This document shows, one piece after another, positions 47,749 through 59,495 of a stretch of 64,000 nt of DNA. The DNA comes from Cunninghamia lanceolata (lineage: Eukaryota > Streptophyta > Pinopsida > Cupressales > Cupressaceae). The notes under the pieces are model-generated. The model saw only the letters and a program-made list of their open reading frames with translations, made no database searches and had not been told where the DNA came from. The number at the start of each line of letters is the position of its first letter. Within the stretch, counting starts at the first letter, position 1. The position numbers and the translations under genes were made by a program. The DNA lies in assembly GCA_027924645.1 (NCBI GenBank), contig BSBN01000047.1, positions 9,052,001 through 9,116,000 of the forward strand, read 5' to 3'.

Positions 47749-50700
47749 ATGTCGTCATACAAGAAGGATAGTCCGAAGTTCGATGGAACCAACTTCACTC
47801 TCTGGAAAGGTCGCATGAAGTGCCACTTGGAATGTATGGGAAAAGCATACTTGGCTATGATTTCAAAACCATATGTACCTCCACAAGGTGGTCCGACAAC
47901 TCTGAATGAAATCACAGAAGCTGAAAACAATCTGCGGACCAAGGAAGCTCTTCTAAGCGCATTGAATGACTCAGATCTCTCGAATGTCATTGACCTACCA
48001 ACTGCATATGAGATCCTAACTAAACTGGAACTTCTGTATGAAGGAGATGAGTTTGTCAAAAGTGCAAGGTTGCAAAGTCTGAAAGGGAAATTTGAAAGAT
48101 TGAAAATGAGAGATGATGAAAACATCACTACCTTTATGCCAAGAGTAAATGAGCTGGTATGTGGAATCAGAAATGCTGGTGGAACTTTAGATGAAAATGA
48201 GATTGTCTGCAAAATCCTAAGATCCCTTCCTGCTGCCTACAAAATCAAAGTTGCTGCCATTGATGAATTCAGAGCCCACACAACTGTCACAAGAGAACAA
48301 CTGGCTGGCAAACTAGCTGCATTTGAAATGACCGAGTTTGGAGATGATCCTCCCAAGACTGAATCTGCTTTCAAAGCCAGTGCCTATGTGAAAGGCAAAC
48401 AGAGATTTGATCCGGGTGAAAACTCATCAAGGAAAATGTCATGGTATGATCAAGAAAGAAGAGACATGGAAGAAGAAGAAGCAAAAACAGCTCAACTTGA
48501 AGCCCTCATTGCAAAGAGACTTCCAAGAGGATCCGGTAAGTATGAAGGAAAACTACCCTTTAAGTGTTTCAACTGCAATAAGATTGGTCATTTTGCCTCA
48601 AGATATCCGGAGAGATCTGCAAGATCTAATACTCACAGACAAAGGTTTCAAAAGAATTGCTATTATGTTCATGAAGAAGATGACAATGAAGGAGTAACAG
48701 ATGATGAATCAGAACTAGGAAGCAAATCCGGAAATGAGTGGGTGTTTATAGCCATCAAGGAAGAAGATTCAATACTCTCTGAATCTGTCAATCACAAAGT
48801 TGTTGAAAAAGCCTTGGCTGCTCAAGTGGAAGAAAAGGATGATTGGGTTATTGACAGTGGATGTTCTCACCATATGACTGGTGACAAGAATAAGTTCTTA
48901 GACTTGGAAAGATATGAAGGAGGAATGGTAAAGTTTGGTGACAATTCTGCTGGCAGAATCAGAGGTAGGGGAACTATTTCCTTTGATGGTAAGAGCAAAA
49001 CAGGTAATGTACTGTATGTTGAAGGATTGAAGCACAATCTTCTCAGTGTTGGTCAGTTAGTGGACAAAGGCTATGATCTCCGGTTCAAGAATGGAAAATG
49101 CAGAATCTTTACAAGCTCCGAAACTGAAATTGCATCCGGTACTCAGACAAAAGGTAATATCTTTCATCTGGTTGGTTCAAATAAAAGTTGTTTGTTTGTT
49201 CAAATTGATCAGAGTTGGTTATGGCATAGAAGAATGTGTCATGTAAATTTTGATAACATCATCAAGATAAGCAATACTCAGGCTGTGAGAGATCTTCCAA
49301 AATTGATGAAACCTACAAATAGTGTGTGTAAAGAATGTCAGTTAGGTAAACAAAGCAGAGTCTCTTTCAAAAGCAAAGATCAGTCTTCTACCGGATTGTT
49401 GGAATTAGTACATACTGATCTATGTGGTCCGACAAGAATCAAGAGTCTGCAGGGTGATAGATATTTCATGTTGTTAATTGATGATCATTCCCGGATGATG
49501 TGGGTTACCTTTCTAAAAGAAAAATCAGAAGCTTTTGAGAAGTTCAAAATCTTCAAAGCTATGGTGGAGAATCAAACCGGATTGAAACTAAAGTGTCTAA
49601 GGTCTGATAGAGGTGGTGAATTTACATCTGGTGAATTCATTGACTTTTGTGAGAAACAGGGTATAAGGAGACAGTTGTCTGCTCCTAAGACTCCACAGCA
49701 GAATGGAGTAGTTGAGAGAAAGAACCGGACCATCCAGGAAGCTGCTAGGACAATGATGTTGTAAGCAAATGTTCCTCAAATGTTTTGGAAAGAAGCTATC
49801 AGCACTGCAGTCTACACTCTCAATCGAGTTCAAATCAGAAACAACACCGGTAAGACCCCCTATGAACTCTGGTTTGGCATCACTCCTACTGTGAAATATT
49901 TCAGAGTATTTGGTAGCAAGTGTTATATTAAAAGAGATGAAGATCTAGGAAAGTTTGATGCTAGAAGTGATGAAGGAATTTTCTTGGGCTACTCCACTCA
50001 AAGCAAAGCATACCGGTGTTACAATAAGAGATTGAGGAAGATGATAGAAAGCACCAATGTAAAGGTTGATGAAGGAATTGAGAAGCCTTCAAGATTTTAT
50101 GAGTTTGATGAAGATGACCAAGACAGTGTTCAAGGACCTCAATCCTTTCCGGTGAGACAGAGTCAGCCTGATCCGGTAAATCAGGAAGAAGAGATAGGTC
50201 TGAATGAGCCTGATCAAGAAACAGCAGTGCTGGATACTCCCAAAATTCCAAGGTATGTAAGACTGAACCACTCTGAAGATCAGATCATAGGTGACAGAAG
50301 CAAAGGTGTACAAACTAGAAGGAATATTGCTCAAAGTCAGGATGAATGCTGTCTGATTTCAAAGATTGAACCTAAAACAGTAAATGAAGCCTGCAATGAT
50401 GAAAACTGGACCAAAGCAATGGAAGATGAATTGATGCAAATTGAGAAAAATCATACTTGGGATCTTGTTCCCAGACCTAGAGATAGGAATGTAATTGGAA
50501 CCAAGTGGGTCTTCCGGAACAAACTAAATGAAGCTGGTGAAGTAATCAGAAACAAAGCTAGATTGGTCTGCAAAGGCTACTCTCAAATAGAAGGAATTGA
50601 CTTTGAAGAGACTTTTGCTCCGGTGGCAAGAATTGAAGCAGTCAGATTACTTCTTGCATTTGCTGCTTTCAAAGACTTCAAGGTATATCAGATGGATGTC

Positions 50701-51903
50701 AAGTCTGCCTTCCTAAATGGTGATCTGGAAGAAGAAGTCTACATTGAACAACCGGATGGATTTCAATTGTCTGATAATAATGATATGGTCTGCAAGTTGA
50801 AGAAAGCTTTGTATGGATTGAAGCAAGCCCCAAGAGCATGGTATGAAAGGTTGGATAAGCATCTTGTGCAGATTGGATTCAACAAAGGTACTGCTGACAG
50901 TAACTTATATTTCAAAATTGATCATGAAAACATTCTGATTGTTGAAGTGTTTGTGGATGATATCATTTTTGGAGGAAGAGATAGTATGTGCAAAACTTTT
51001 GCTAATCAGATGAAAAGTGAGTTTGAAATGTCTATGCTTGGTGAAATGAATTTCTTCTTGGGACTGCAAATTACTCAAACAAAAGAAGGGATCTTCATTT
51101 CTCAGACCAAATATGTGAAAGAATTGTTAAGGAAATTTGGTATGGAAGACTCAAAGCCAATGAACACTCCTATGGCAACTGGATGTAAGCTAAGCAAAGA
51201 TGATGATTCTCCAAAAGCAGATCAGACAAAGTATAGATCAATGATTGGTGGATTGTTGTATCTCACTCAAACTAGACCAGATATAATGCAGGCTGTTGGT
51301 CTTGTGGCAAGATTCCAGGCTGATCCTAGAGAATCTCATGTTATGGCAATCAAAAGAATTTTTAGATACTTGAAAGGAACAGTTGAGTATGGTCTATGGT
51401 ATCCTAGAGATCCGGACTTCTCTCTTCATGCTTACACAGATGCAGATTGGGCAGGAGATGTGGATGACCGGAAGAGCACTAGTGGTGGAGCATTCTTTTT
51501 GGGGAAGAGATTGGTTTCTTGGCTAAGCAAGAAACAAGATGCAATATCTCTGTCTACAACTGAAGCAGAATACATTGCAGCAGCAGGTAGTTGCACTCAA
51601 ATCTTATGGATGAAGCAGATGCTAAGAGACATCAAAGTTGAATATGAGAAGCCTATCACAATTTTCTGTGATAATTCAAGTGCAATTAATATCTCCAAGA
51701 ATCTGGTATTGCATTCTAAGACTAAGCACATATCTATTAAATTTCACTTTTTGAGAGAACAAGTAAACAAGGAAGAAGTCAGATTGGAGTATGTTCCCTC
51801 CAAGGATCAGATTGCAGATATCTTTACAAAACCTCTTCCCAAAGACTCCTTTGAATATCTCCGGAAGAAGTTAGGGGTCATGGCCCCTCCGGTGATGAAC
51901 TAA
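47749..51903 (+). pseudogene. Element K Copia gag-pol polyprotein with one premature stop
   Basis: ATG 47749 is preferred over an upstream non-ATG start. About 1,384 codons. Gag core starts KFDGTNFTLWKGRMK; zinc knuckle at residues 273-286 has Tyr for the last Cys. Protease DSG at 369-371. Integrase zinc finger H493, H498, C527, C530, catalytic D557, D620, E656 (35 residues between the last two). RT from about 885 with [11 protein letters not shown] and catalytic FVDD near 1068-1071. RNase H near the end with TDADWAGD and STTEAEYIA, and the Copia terminal motif [10 protein letters not shown]. The only nonsense codon is TAA at 49762-49764, just after the integrase core, where one C-to-T change from CAA would account for it. 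Otherwise the frame is open to 51903. Lineage within Copia not settled. Confidence 0.95.
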
Positions 51904-52191
51904 GATGCACTGATGTACATCAGTCCGGTGGCTATCACAGTCATATCTTGTGATCCGGACTAATGGGGAGCTGCAACTAAGGGGGAGCAGCTGGTATGAT
52001 TCTGATGTATGAGAATTGCAAGTATGAGCCCTTTGCCATTGATGTCAAAGGGGGAGAGAAGACATGTGAAAAACAAGTGGTTGATGATCAAAGGGGGAGC
52101 AGTAAAGGAAGAGAAGACATATGAAAAGTTGAAGTTCTTGTCTTAATGGTTTTTCACATCATATGTTGCCATCAATGACAAAGGGGGAGAT
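51904..52191 (+). other. Element K 3' untranslated region and repeated polypurine motifs
   Basis: Holds the polypurine tract ACAAAGGGGGAGAT (52178-52191) plus upstream copies of AAGGGGGAG at about 51979, 52047 and 52090, each followed by a similar sequence. Only the last abuts the LTR and would act as primer in the usual scheme. Confidence 0.88.
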
Positions 52192-53484
52192 TGTTGCAAG
52201 TATGAGGTGAGCCATTGTTGTCATTGATGTCAACATACTCATATTGCATTGACAAGAAGGATTTGATGAGCTGTGTGCTGAGGATATTGAGAAAATTAGC
52301 CTCAGTCAGGAACAGTGAAGAACAGTGATGAGAAGAAGGTAAATGTACTGTATAGGATGAGAACCAGAGGATGCGGATTAAAGGGTTAGTAGATATGAGT
52401 CTTGAGATGCTACAGTTAAGATTTCAGAGGTCCGCATGAAGATCTGAAGGAGTTGTGGCTGCCGGTATAGAACCGGGTCCGGCAAGTATCCAGAGGTGAC
52501 AGAGGATCACAAAAAGGTCCGGTGAGGTCCGGAATTGTATCATCCTAATCTGCGGATTGGACGGAGTGTTTGGGATGTCCTTGTGATGTGTCATCCTGAT
52601 TTGTGTATGATTTGGAGGTCCGGAAGTACCTCTTGCATTATGACAGTGGCGACAGACTGTGTTCTTGAAGTTCCGGATGAGGAAGACAAGAGATCCCAGT
52701 AAGTAGAGGAAGTGCGGATGTATCCGGACATTCAGACAGGCTTGTGAAGGTTCTTGGATCATGTTTAGGTTGTGTTGTTGGTCCGCATTGATGGTAGAGC
52801 CCAGAATTGAAGTTATTCTTCCGGATGAAGTTCTTGCTCTGTTTAGCCGACCGGATGAGTTGTTCATCCTGCGAATGTTCTTGTGATGGCCGACCGGATG
52901 TGTTATTCATCTTGCGGATACTCCTATGGTTGTTTGCCGACTTAGATGTTTGTTCCTAAGTCGATGTCTTGTATAAATAACGGTTTGTGAGTTCATTTCA
53001 AGGTGTGGTGTGCGGATGAGTGTGGCATAGCGAAGAAACGTGCAAAAGGCAGAGAAGAGATTGTTGGGCTTAATTGGAACTGATCCGGACATGATAGAGA
53101 TGTCATTCTCCAGTTCAAGACTGTGATTTTTATCACTTTGTAGACAGTGTGTCTCCTTGTAGGCAGTGGGCCTCTTTGTGAGCAGTGTGCTCGGGCAGTG
53201 AGCCCTTATTGGCACGTGCCATTCATTTTTCTTTATTCTTCTAACAGAGAATAATTCTTGGGTTAATCACCCCGTGGTTTTTCCCTTAACCGGGTTTTCC
53301 ACGTCAAAATCTTGGTGTTCAATGTGTTGATGCTTATCTGCTCTTGTGTTTATGTATTATGCTTCCTTGGATGATTATTTGATATGCTGCTAACTAACAA
53401 CAGAGAATTAAGTGTTTGAAAGAAGAAGAAGTTTTATACAACTGATTCACCCCCCCCTCTCAGTTGTATGCCCTAGATCCAACA
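52192..53484 (+). repeat. Element K 3' LTR
   Basis: 1,293 bp; about 12 substitutions and one extra C in a C-run compared with the 5' LTR, mostly transitions. Followed by the CCCTT duplication. Confidence 0.97.
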
Positions 53485-53489
53485 CCCTT

Positions 53490-53955
53490 GGAGTTATGTG
53501 GTCCCTCTTGAGAGGAAAGGAAGGGGACACGTGTGTCACCCTTTCCCTCTTTAACTCCTTCTTTCTCTCCCACATGCTGGAGAGAGGACAAGTGGTAAGG
53601 GGTGAGGGAGACTTGGGGATGGGTGAGTGACATGTGTCAACACCCATCCCTTGGGACATACTTGTAGTGGGGAGGAAGAGTGAGGAGGTGACAAGTGTCA
53701 CCTCCCTATTCCTCTAAGCTAATGGGTTGAGCTTACTTTAATCCCACTTGGGAGAAGGTGAGGGGTTGTTGAATTTTTTGGAATTTTAATTGTTTGAAAT
53801 TGAATTTGGGAGAAAAGATAGAGGAAGTTTGGTGGCTTATGTTGGAGTAGAATTTGGAGAAGCTCTACATCAACTTTCTTCCATAATAGGGATTTTAAAG
53901 GTTGGTTTTCAAGGCTAAGGCCTCCCCTTTGTATTTTAATTTTCTTGCATGATGC
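53490..53955. other. Unassigned sequence between K and F
   Basis: Continuation of the sequence left of K. No gene seen. It contains three palindromic words, GACACGTGTGTC (about 53527), GACATGTGTC (about 53629) and GACAAGTGTC (about 53689), each in a G-rich context, the first including the G-box core CACGTG. May be the U3 of an unrecognised LTR. Confidence 0.5.
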
Positions 53956-53960
53956 ATATG

Positions 53961-54836
53961 TGATGAAGAGGGTAAATCACAAAACACACAATAATAGATA
54001 TTGAACACAGCAAATAGAACTTTCTTTTATTGAACTGGCTAACTCATTATATTACAGAATCTCAATTACAATCAGAGGCTGAATCCTGTACTGGCTGCAA
54101 CACATTACAGCTTTCCCCACCTCAAGACTCTAGAATCTTCAGCCTTCTGTAACCCCAAATCAGTTAGGGTTTCTATTTTCCCATCTATTCTTGACTCTAC
54201 ACTGGCCCCCTTAACTCTACCACCACCTAGGGTTCCTAAAATAGTCATAAATAGCACTTTTGGGCAGCCTCCAGCTAAATTTTGAAATTTGCAACTCCCT
54301 TCAAAAGTAGGTCAACTTCCGGGAAGCATAACTTTTGATCCGGGTGTCCGATTGACGAACTATTTTAAGCACCGAAAAGCTCGCGATGTGGACTATCATG
54401 CCAGAAATTTGTAAATGGATTTCCATCAACTTTTTGGAACATTATGGGAAGTTTTAGTGCCTCATATCTTGTTCCAGAAATTTTTAGGGGCTTTTTAGAA
54501 AATAAAAACTTTAATATCTTTCAGCTCACAAATGATCTTTGCCTGATTCCTTCGCCAAAGGTCTTATATTTCCATTATGTAACTTTCTGGAAGTTTTTGC
54601 TTCATTATGTGCCCAAATGCAAACTTTCTAAAAATAGCAGGTACACTTTCCTAAATAGGCAGGTCGCTATTTTTAGTAGTTTTGGAAAAACTAAAAGTCC
54701 TACATTATTATTCTGGATATTATGGAACCAAAAACACTAATTATGGGAAGAAATGAGAACAACTACAATGGTTTTGAATTAACTTCTTTTTGGGTGATGC
54801 AAGATTGCCCTTTCACCTCTGGATGCTCCTGCATCA
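53961..54836 (-). repeat. Element F 3' LTR
   Basis: 876 bp, highly similar to 59496-60370. Adjacent inner minus-strand sequence is CCTGGGTGTC rather than a classic purine run, the same style as element A, so this group may use an atypical plus-strand primer. Confidence 0.94.
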
Positions 54837-54874
54837 GACACCCAGGGTAATTTGAGAAGTGACCCTGTCACGTC

Positions 54875-56023
54875 TCATGTGTTTGTGTGAGGAAAACCCA
54901 AATGGACAACCTTTGCCTTAGAAAACTAAGAAGAATCTTCAATAGGCCTTCCTTTCTATTTTACTAGATATTCTTCATATTGCTTGTTCTGAGTACTTCT
55001 TCCCACACGGCTATCCAAGATCTCTTCTATCTCCTCTGTTGAAGTAGATGCCGGAATACTCCACTGTTCTTTTGTTGGTCCATCCTCTGTTCCACCTTCA
55101 TGATATTCTGATAAATTAGCAATGTTGAAAACAGGGGAAATATTGATCCCACTCGGCAGCTCTACCTCATATGCATTTCCTGAATCATGTTTCCTCAAAA
55201 TTTTGCATGGTCCAAATTTTTTCATTTTCAACTTATTGTATGTTCCAATTGGGAACCTTTCTTTTCTCAAGTGAACCATGACTTCATCTCCTACCTGGAA
55301 TTCCTTATATCTCCTCTTCTGATTTGCCTTAGCCTTGTACTGAATATTCATTTTATTAATGTGCTTTCTCACTTCTTCATGCAAATTCTTCAGATGTTCT
55401 GCAAAGTCTTCAGCTTCAGCACTTGTCTTTTCTCTGTTGTCCAGCTTCCTTAACTTAGAAGAATTTCTTGGGCTATTGCCATATACAATCTGGAATGGTG
55501 ATTTACCAGTACTCCTATTGAAAAAATTGTTGTAAGCAAATTCTGCCTGTGGTAAAATCAAATCCCATCCCTTGGGCTTATCTCCTACTAAGCATCGTAG
55601 CAGGTTACCCAAACTCCTATTCGCCACTTCAGTTTGTCCATCAGTCTGTGGATGGTGTGCAGAACTAAACTTCAAATCTGTCTTCAACTTCTTCCACAAT
55701 GTCTTCCAGAAATAACCAACAAACTTGGCATCTCGATCTGAAACTATGCTCTTTGGTAGACCATGTAGTCTCACCACTTCCCTAAAAAATAACTCTGCAA
55801 TATGAACAACATCATTAGTCTTCTTACAAGGAATAAAATGTGCCATCTTTGAGAATCTGTCCACCACCACAAAAATAGAATCATGCCCTCTCTATGTCCT
55901 TGGTAAACCAAGAACAAAATCCATACTAATATCATCCCATGGCTTCTCTGGTATAGGTAATGGTTGATACAATCTTGTATTTTGACTTGTTCCTTTTGCC
56001 ATCTGACATACTCTACAACTCTA
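54875..56023 (-). pseudogene. Element F integrase and chromodomain
   Basis: After a TAG at 56021-56023 the frame gives [19 protein letters not shown] (catalytic Asp), a TAG at 55892-55894, VVDRFSKMAHFIPC, SDRDAKFVG (second Asp), DGQTEVANRSLG (Glu), MKKFGPCKIL and then a chromodomain start EEILDSRVG and YEEYLVK. The chromodomain is cut by TAG at 54956-54958 and again at 54926-54928, both where the family has Trp; the frame ends at TGA 54875-54877. All four stops fit single transitions. Confidence 0.92.
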
Positions 56024-57106
56024 CACAAACTTCCTCACATCCTGCTGCAACTGTGGCCAATAATAATTTTCACCAACAATAGAAATGGTCTTATCTCGAC
56101 CAAAGTGTCTAGCCAGTCCTCCACTATGCTTCTCTTTAATCAGGTTCTCTATCATGGAACTCCTCGGAATGCACAACTGGCTTCCTCTAAACAACATGCC
56201 ACCTTGGATTATGAAATCCAACCATTTTGTCCTATCTAAAGTAATAGGCTCCAGACAAGCTTTCCAAGCCTCTACAAAATCTGGATCTTCAGGGTACAAA
56301 ATTTTGAGCTCATCGAACCCAACAACCTCTATCTTCATTTCTGTCAACAAATTTTGCCTTCTGCTCAAGGCATCTGCAACTCTGTTGGACTTCCCACTCC
56401 TATGCTTCAAAACAAAGGTATAACTCTGCAAAAACTTAACCCATTTTAAGTGCCTTTGGTTCAACTTCTCTTGACTATTAATATACTGCAAAGCTTGATG
56501 ATCAGTATATAAAACAAACTCTTTTGGCAACAAATAATGTCTCCATTTCTTCAAAGCCTGAACTATTGCATAAAATTCTTGATCATAAACATAATACTTT
56601 TTCTTGGCATCATTAAGCTTCTCACTAAAATAGGCAATGGGCTTACCTTCTTGGCTCAAAACAGCTCCTATACCACTACCACTAGCATCACAATCTACCT
56701 GAAATACCTTATTGAAATCTAGAAGTGCCAAAGTAGGTTGTTCTACAACTTTCTGCTTCCATGTATCAAAGCTCTTGTCTGCTCCTTTAGTCCATCTAAA
56801 CTCTTTTCTATCCCCTCTCATTGTTTTAGTTAGGGGTGCACAAATGCTACTGAAATTCCTGATAAACTTTTTGTAAAAACTTGCCAAACCATGAAAAGAT
56901 CTTACCTCCATTGCACTCCTTGGTGTAGGCCACTTAATGATAGCCCTTACTTTTTCTGGGTCCATCTTAAGACCTTCCTCTGAGACAACAAATCCTAGGT
57001 ATACCAACTCCTTCTTTACAAAACTGCATTTCTTCAGATTAATCAACAACTTCTCCTCCCTCAGCTTCTCTAGAACTCTTCTGATATGCATCAAATGCCC
57101 ATCTCA
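56021..57106 (-). pseudogene. Element F RT thumb, RNase H and integrase zinc finger
   Basis: Frame of about 355 codons with RT connection (LVYLGFVVSEEGLKMD, FHGLASFYKKFIRNF), RNase H (FQVDCDASGSGIGAVLS, PIAYFSEKLND, LYTDHQALQYINS, VADALSRR) and the start of the integrase zinc finger (HSGGLARHFGRDKT). It starts after a TGA at 57104-57106 and ends at TAG 56021-56023. Both stops fit transitions from Trp and Gln codons. Confidence 0.93.
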
Positions 57107-58372
57107 AGTCTTACTAAAAATTAAAATATCATCCAAATAAACAATAACAAAACTTCCCAAAAATTCTTTTAGTACCTTGTTCATGAGCCGTATGAATGTG
57201 CTTGGTGCATTGGTTAGCCCAAATGGCATGACTAACCATTCATACAAACCTTCCTTTGTCTTGAAGGCTGTCTTCCATTCATCCCCTTCTCTGATACGGA
57301 TCTGGTGATACCCACTCTTCAGGTTAATTTTCGTGAAGGACTTTGCTCCACTCAAATAGTCCATGATGTCATCCATTCCTGGCAATGGAAATCTATACTT
57401 GATCGTTATCTTATTGATGGCTCAAGAGTCTGTACACATCCTCCATTCTCCATCTTTCTTTGGTGCTAGTACTACAGGTACTGCACATGGACTTAGGCTC
57501 TCCCTTATCAGTCCCTTCCTCAACAACTCCTGAACTTGTCTATTCAGCTCTTCATTCTCTGCAGGGGTCATTCTATGGGCTACCTTGTTTGGCAAACTGG
57601 CTCCTGGTATCAAATCTATTTGATAACTTATCTTCCTTACTGGTGGTAAACCTTCTGGTACATTATCAGAGATAATGTCATGGAACTCTTCCAGAATATT
57701 CAAAACTTTTGCTAGTACATCTTCACATTTCTCTTGACTAATCTTAGGAATCAATGCAAAGCAATGACGCTCATGCTTCATACCCTCCAAAAATTTCCTA
57801 CCATCTACCAAACAAATTCTAATAGTGCTACATACCTTTTCTTCCACCTCCTTCAAGGGCTTCAACTTATGACAAACTCCATCCTTTGTTAGAGAATATG
57901 TGTTTGCACAGCTATCATGGACAGCGCTCCTATCATACTACCATGGCCTCCCCAATAACATATGACATGCATCCATCGGTATGATATCACACAGCACCTC
58001 ATCATGGTAGTCACCAATCTTGAACTTCACTAAACACTGTTCATTGACCAAAGCTTTATGGTCCTTCTGCAACCATGCAATCTGGTATGGATGTGGATGC
58101 TTTCTTCTTATCAACTTCAACTTGTCAGCTATCTCCTCTGAAACAAGATTATCAGTGCTTCCACTGTCAATAATAATATCACAACACTTACCTTCACATT
58201 TGCACCTTGTGCGAAATAAACTCTTCCTCTGATTGGGTTCTTTCTCCTCATTCAACAAAGTTCTTCTAACAACTAGGGTTTCTCCCCTTTCTACATCTTC
58301 AGAGTGCTCAGACTGTGCATCTTCATCCACATGTGCAACTCGTGCATTACCTTCAGGTCTTCTATTCATCCT
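57104..58372 (-). pseudogene. Element F protease and RT fingers/palm
   Basis: Protease with IIIDSGSTDNLVS and MDACHMLLGRPW; TAG at 57938-57940 directly after GRPW. RT then shows VPVVLAPKKDGEWRMC, a TGA at 57422-57424, [35 protein letters not shown] and catalytic YLDD in [11 protein letters not shown] before TGA 57104-57106. All in the same frame as the integrase, so the polyprotein was a single frame apart from stops. Confidence 0.93.
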
Positions 58373-59394
58373 TCCTTGATGTTGCGGACACTCATATGCT
58401 TGATGCCCTTCTTCTCCACATTGGAAACAGGTTCCTCTAAAACCTCCTCTTGCAAGTCCTTGCCCAGGTCTGCCTCTTCCTCTTCCTCTTTGCTCACCAT
58501 TGTTCTAGTCATGAGGGCGGTAGGTATTATCACCTCTCTGATTTCAACTGGTACCAGCTTCTTCACTTTTCTTTGCATCTTCATTTCGGCCCCATAGGGT
58601 CTTCCACCAGTCCTTCCACCTTGATCTCTTCCCCTTTGCTTGCTGTCAAATCTTTTATTTAGCTTCTCTTCCACCTTCAGGGAAAACTGGTACGCATCTT
58701 CTATGGTGCTCATTCTGACCAGGCTCAACTCCTCTTGAATACTCGGCCTCAACCCATTAATGTAACGGGCTACCTTCTCCTTGTTGGGCTTTGCATGGCC
58801 TATCCTAATAGTAATTTTATAAAACTCTTCTATATACTCCTTAACAGACTTGTTACCTTGCTTTCGTCCTTGCAGCTTCTTCAGCAACTCCATCTCATAG
58901 TCCACAGGAATGAACTGCTTCTTCAGTTTCTCCACCATCTGATCCCATCTGGTGATCTTTCCTTTTCCTCTTCTATTCCTCTCTAATTGGACCTCCTTCC
59001 ACCAAATATTGGCATGGCCCTTCAACTTTGTTTTTGTAAACTTAACCCGATCTGGGTCCTCCACATCTTCATACTCAAAATACTCCTCCATGTCATTGAT
59101 TCAATCAAAAAGCTGTTCTGGATTCAAATCTCTAGAATATGTAGAAACTTCAATCCTGGGCCTCTTTCCAATCTTCAAAATGGCCCTCAACAACCTAACT
59201 TCTACAACATCTCTGGTAGCTTCTTGTTCTTCCTCAGATAGCTCTTCTTCAGCTTCATCTTCACTTTCTTCTCTTATCCTTGGCTCAAACCCTCTTCGTA
59301 GCTCCTCTTGCAATGCATCGATTTGCCTTTGTAGGGCTCTAAAACCCTCTTCCATCAAAGCATTCCTCCCAAAATGATTTCTATGTGGAGGCAT
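58373..59394 (-). pseudogene. Element F gag
   Basis: Starts MPPHRNHFGRNALMEEGFR with a short coiled coil and acidic stretch, TGA at 59101-59103 before the core (NIWWKEVQLER, VKEYIEEFYKIT, VARYINGLRPSIQEEL, IEDAYQFSLKVEEKLNKR). Near 58590, at a run of four G, the frame shifts; downstream, in the protease frame, come TGA at 58544-58546, TAG at 58505-58507, an Arg/Gly-rich linker and an intact zinc knuckle CFQCGEEGHQAYEC (about 58390-58431). The natural start is supported by the primer site about 90 bases upstream. Confidence 0.9.
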
Positions 59395-59481
59395 CTTGGT
59401 ATCTGCAGCAAACCCACAACCTCAGGTCCTGGTGCAAACTGCCTCACGGTCGGCGATCTGTCTACACACTCAGGAATCCTC

Positions 59482-59493
59482 GCTTTGATACCA
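59482..59493 (-). other. Element F primer-binding site
   Basis: Minus strand TGGTATCAAAGC, two bases from the LTR end; same variant as element A. Confidence 0.87.
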
Positions 59494-59495
59494 CT

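Larger units (their letters stand above)
46400..53484 (+). mobile_element. Element K: young, nearly intact Ty1/Copia element
   Basis: LTRs of 1,292 and 1,293 bp that differ at about a dozen positions, perfect CCCTT duplications (46395-46399, 53485-53489), initiator-Met primer site, polypurine tract, and one gag-pol frame in the Copia order gag, protease, integrase, RT, RNase H. A single in-frame stop and a damaged zinc knuckle are the only coding defects I can see. The low LTR divergence means recent insertion. Confidence 0.97.
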
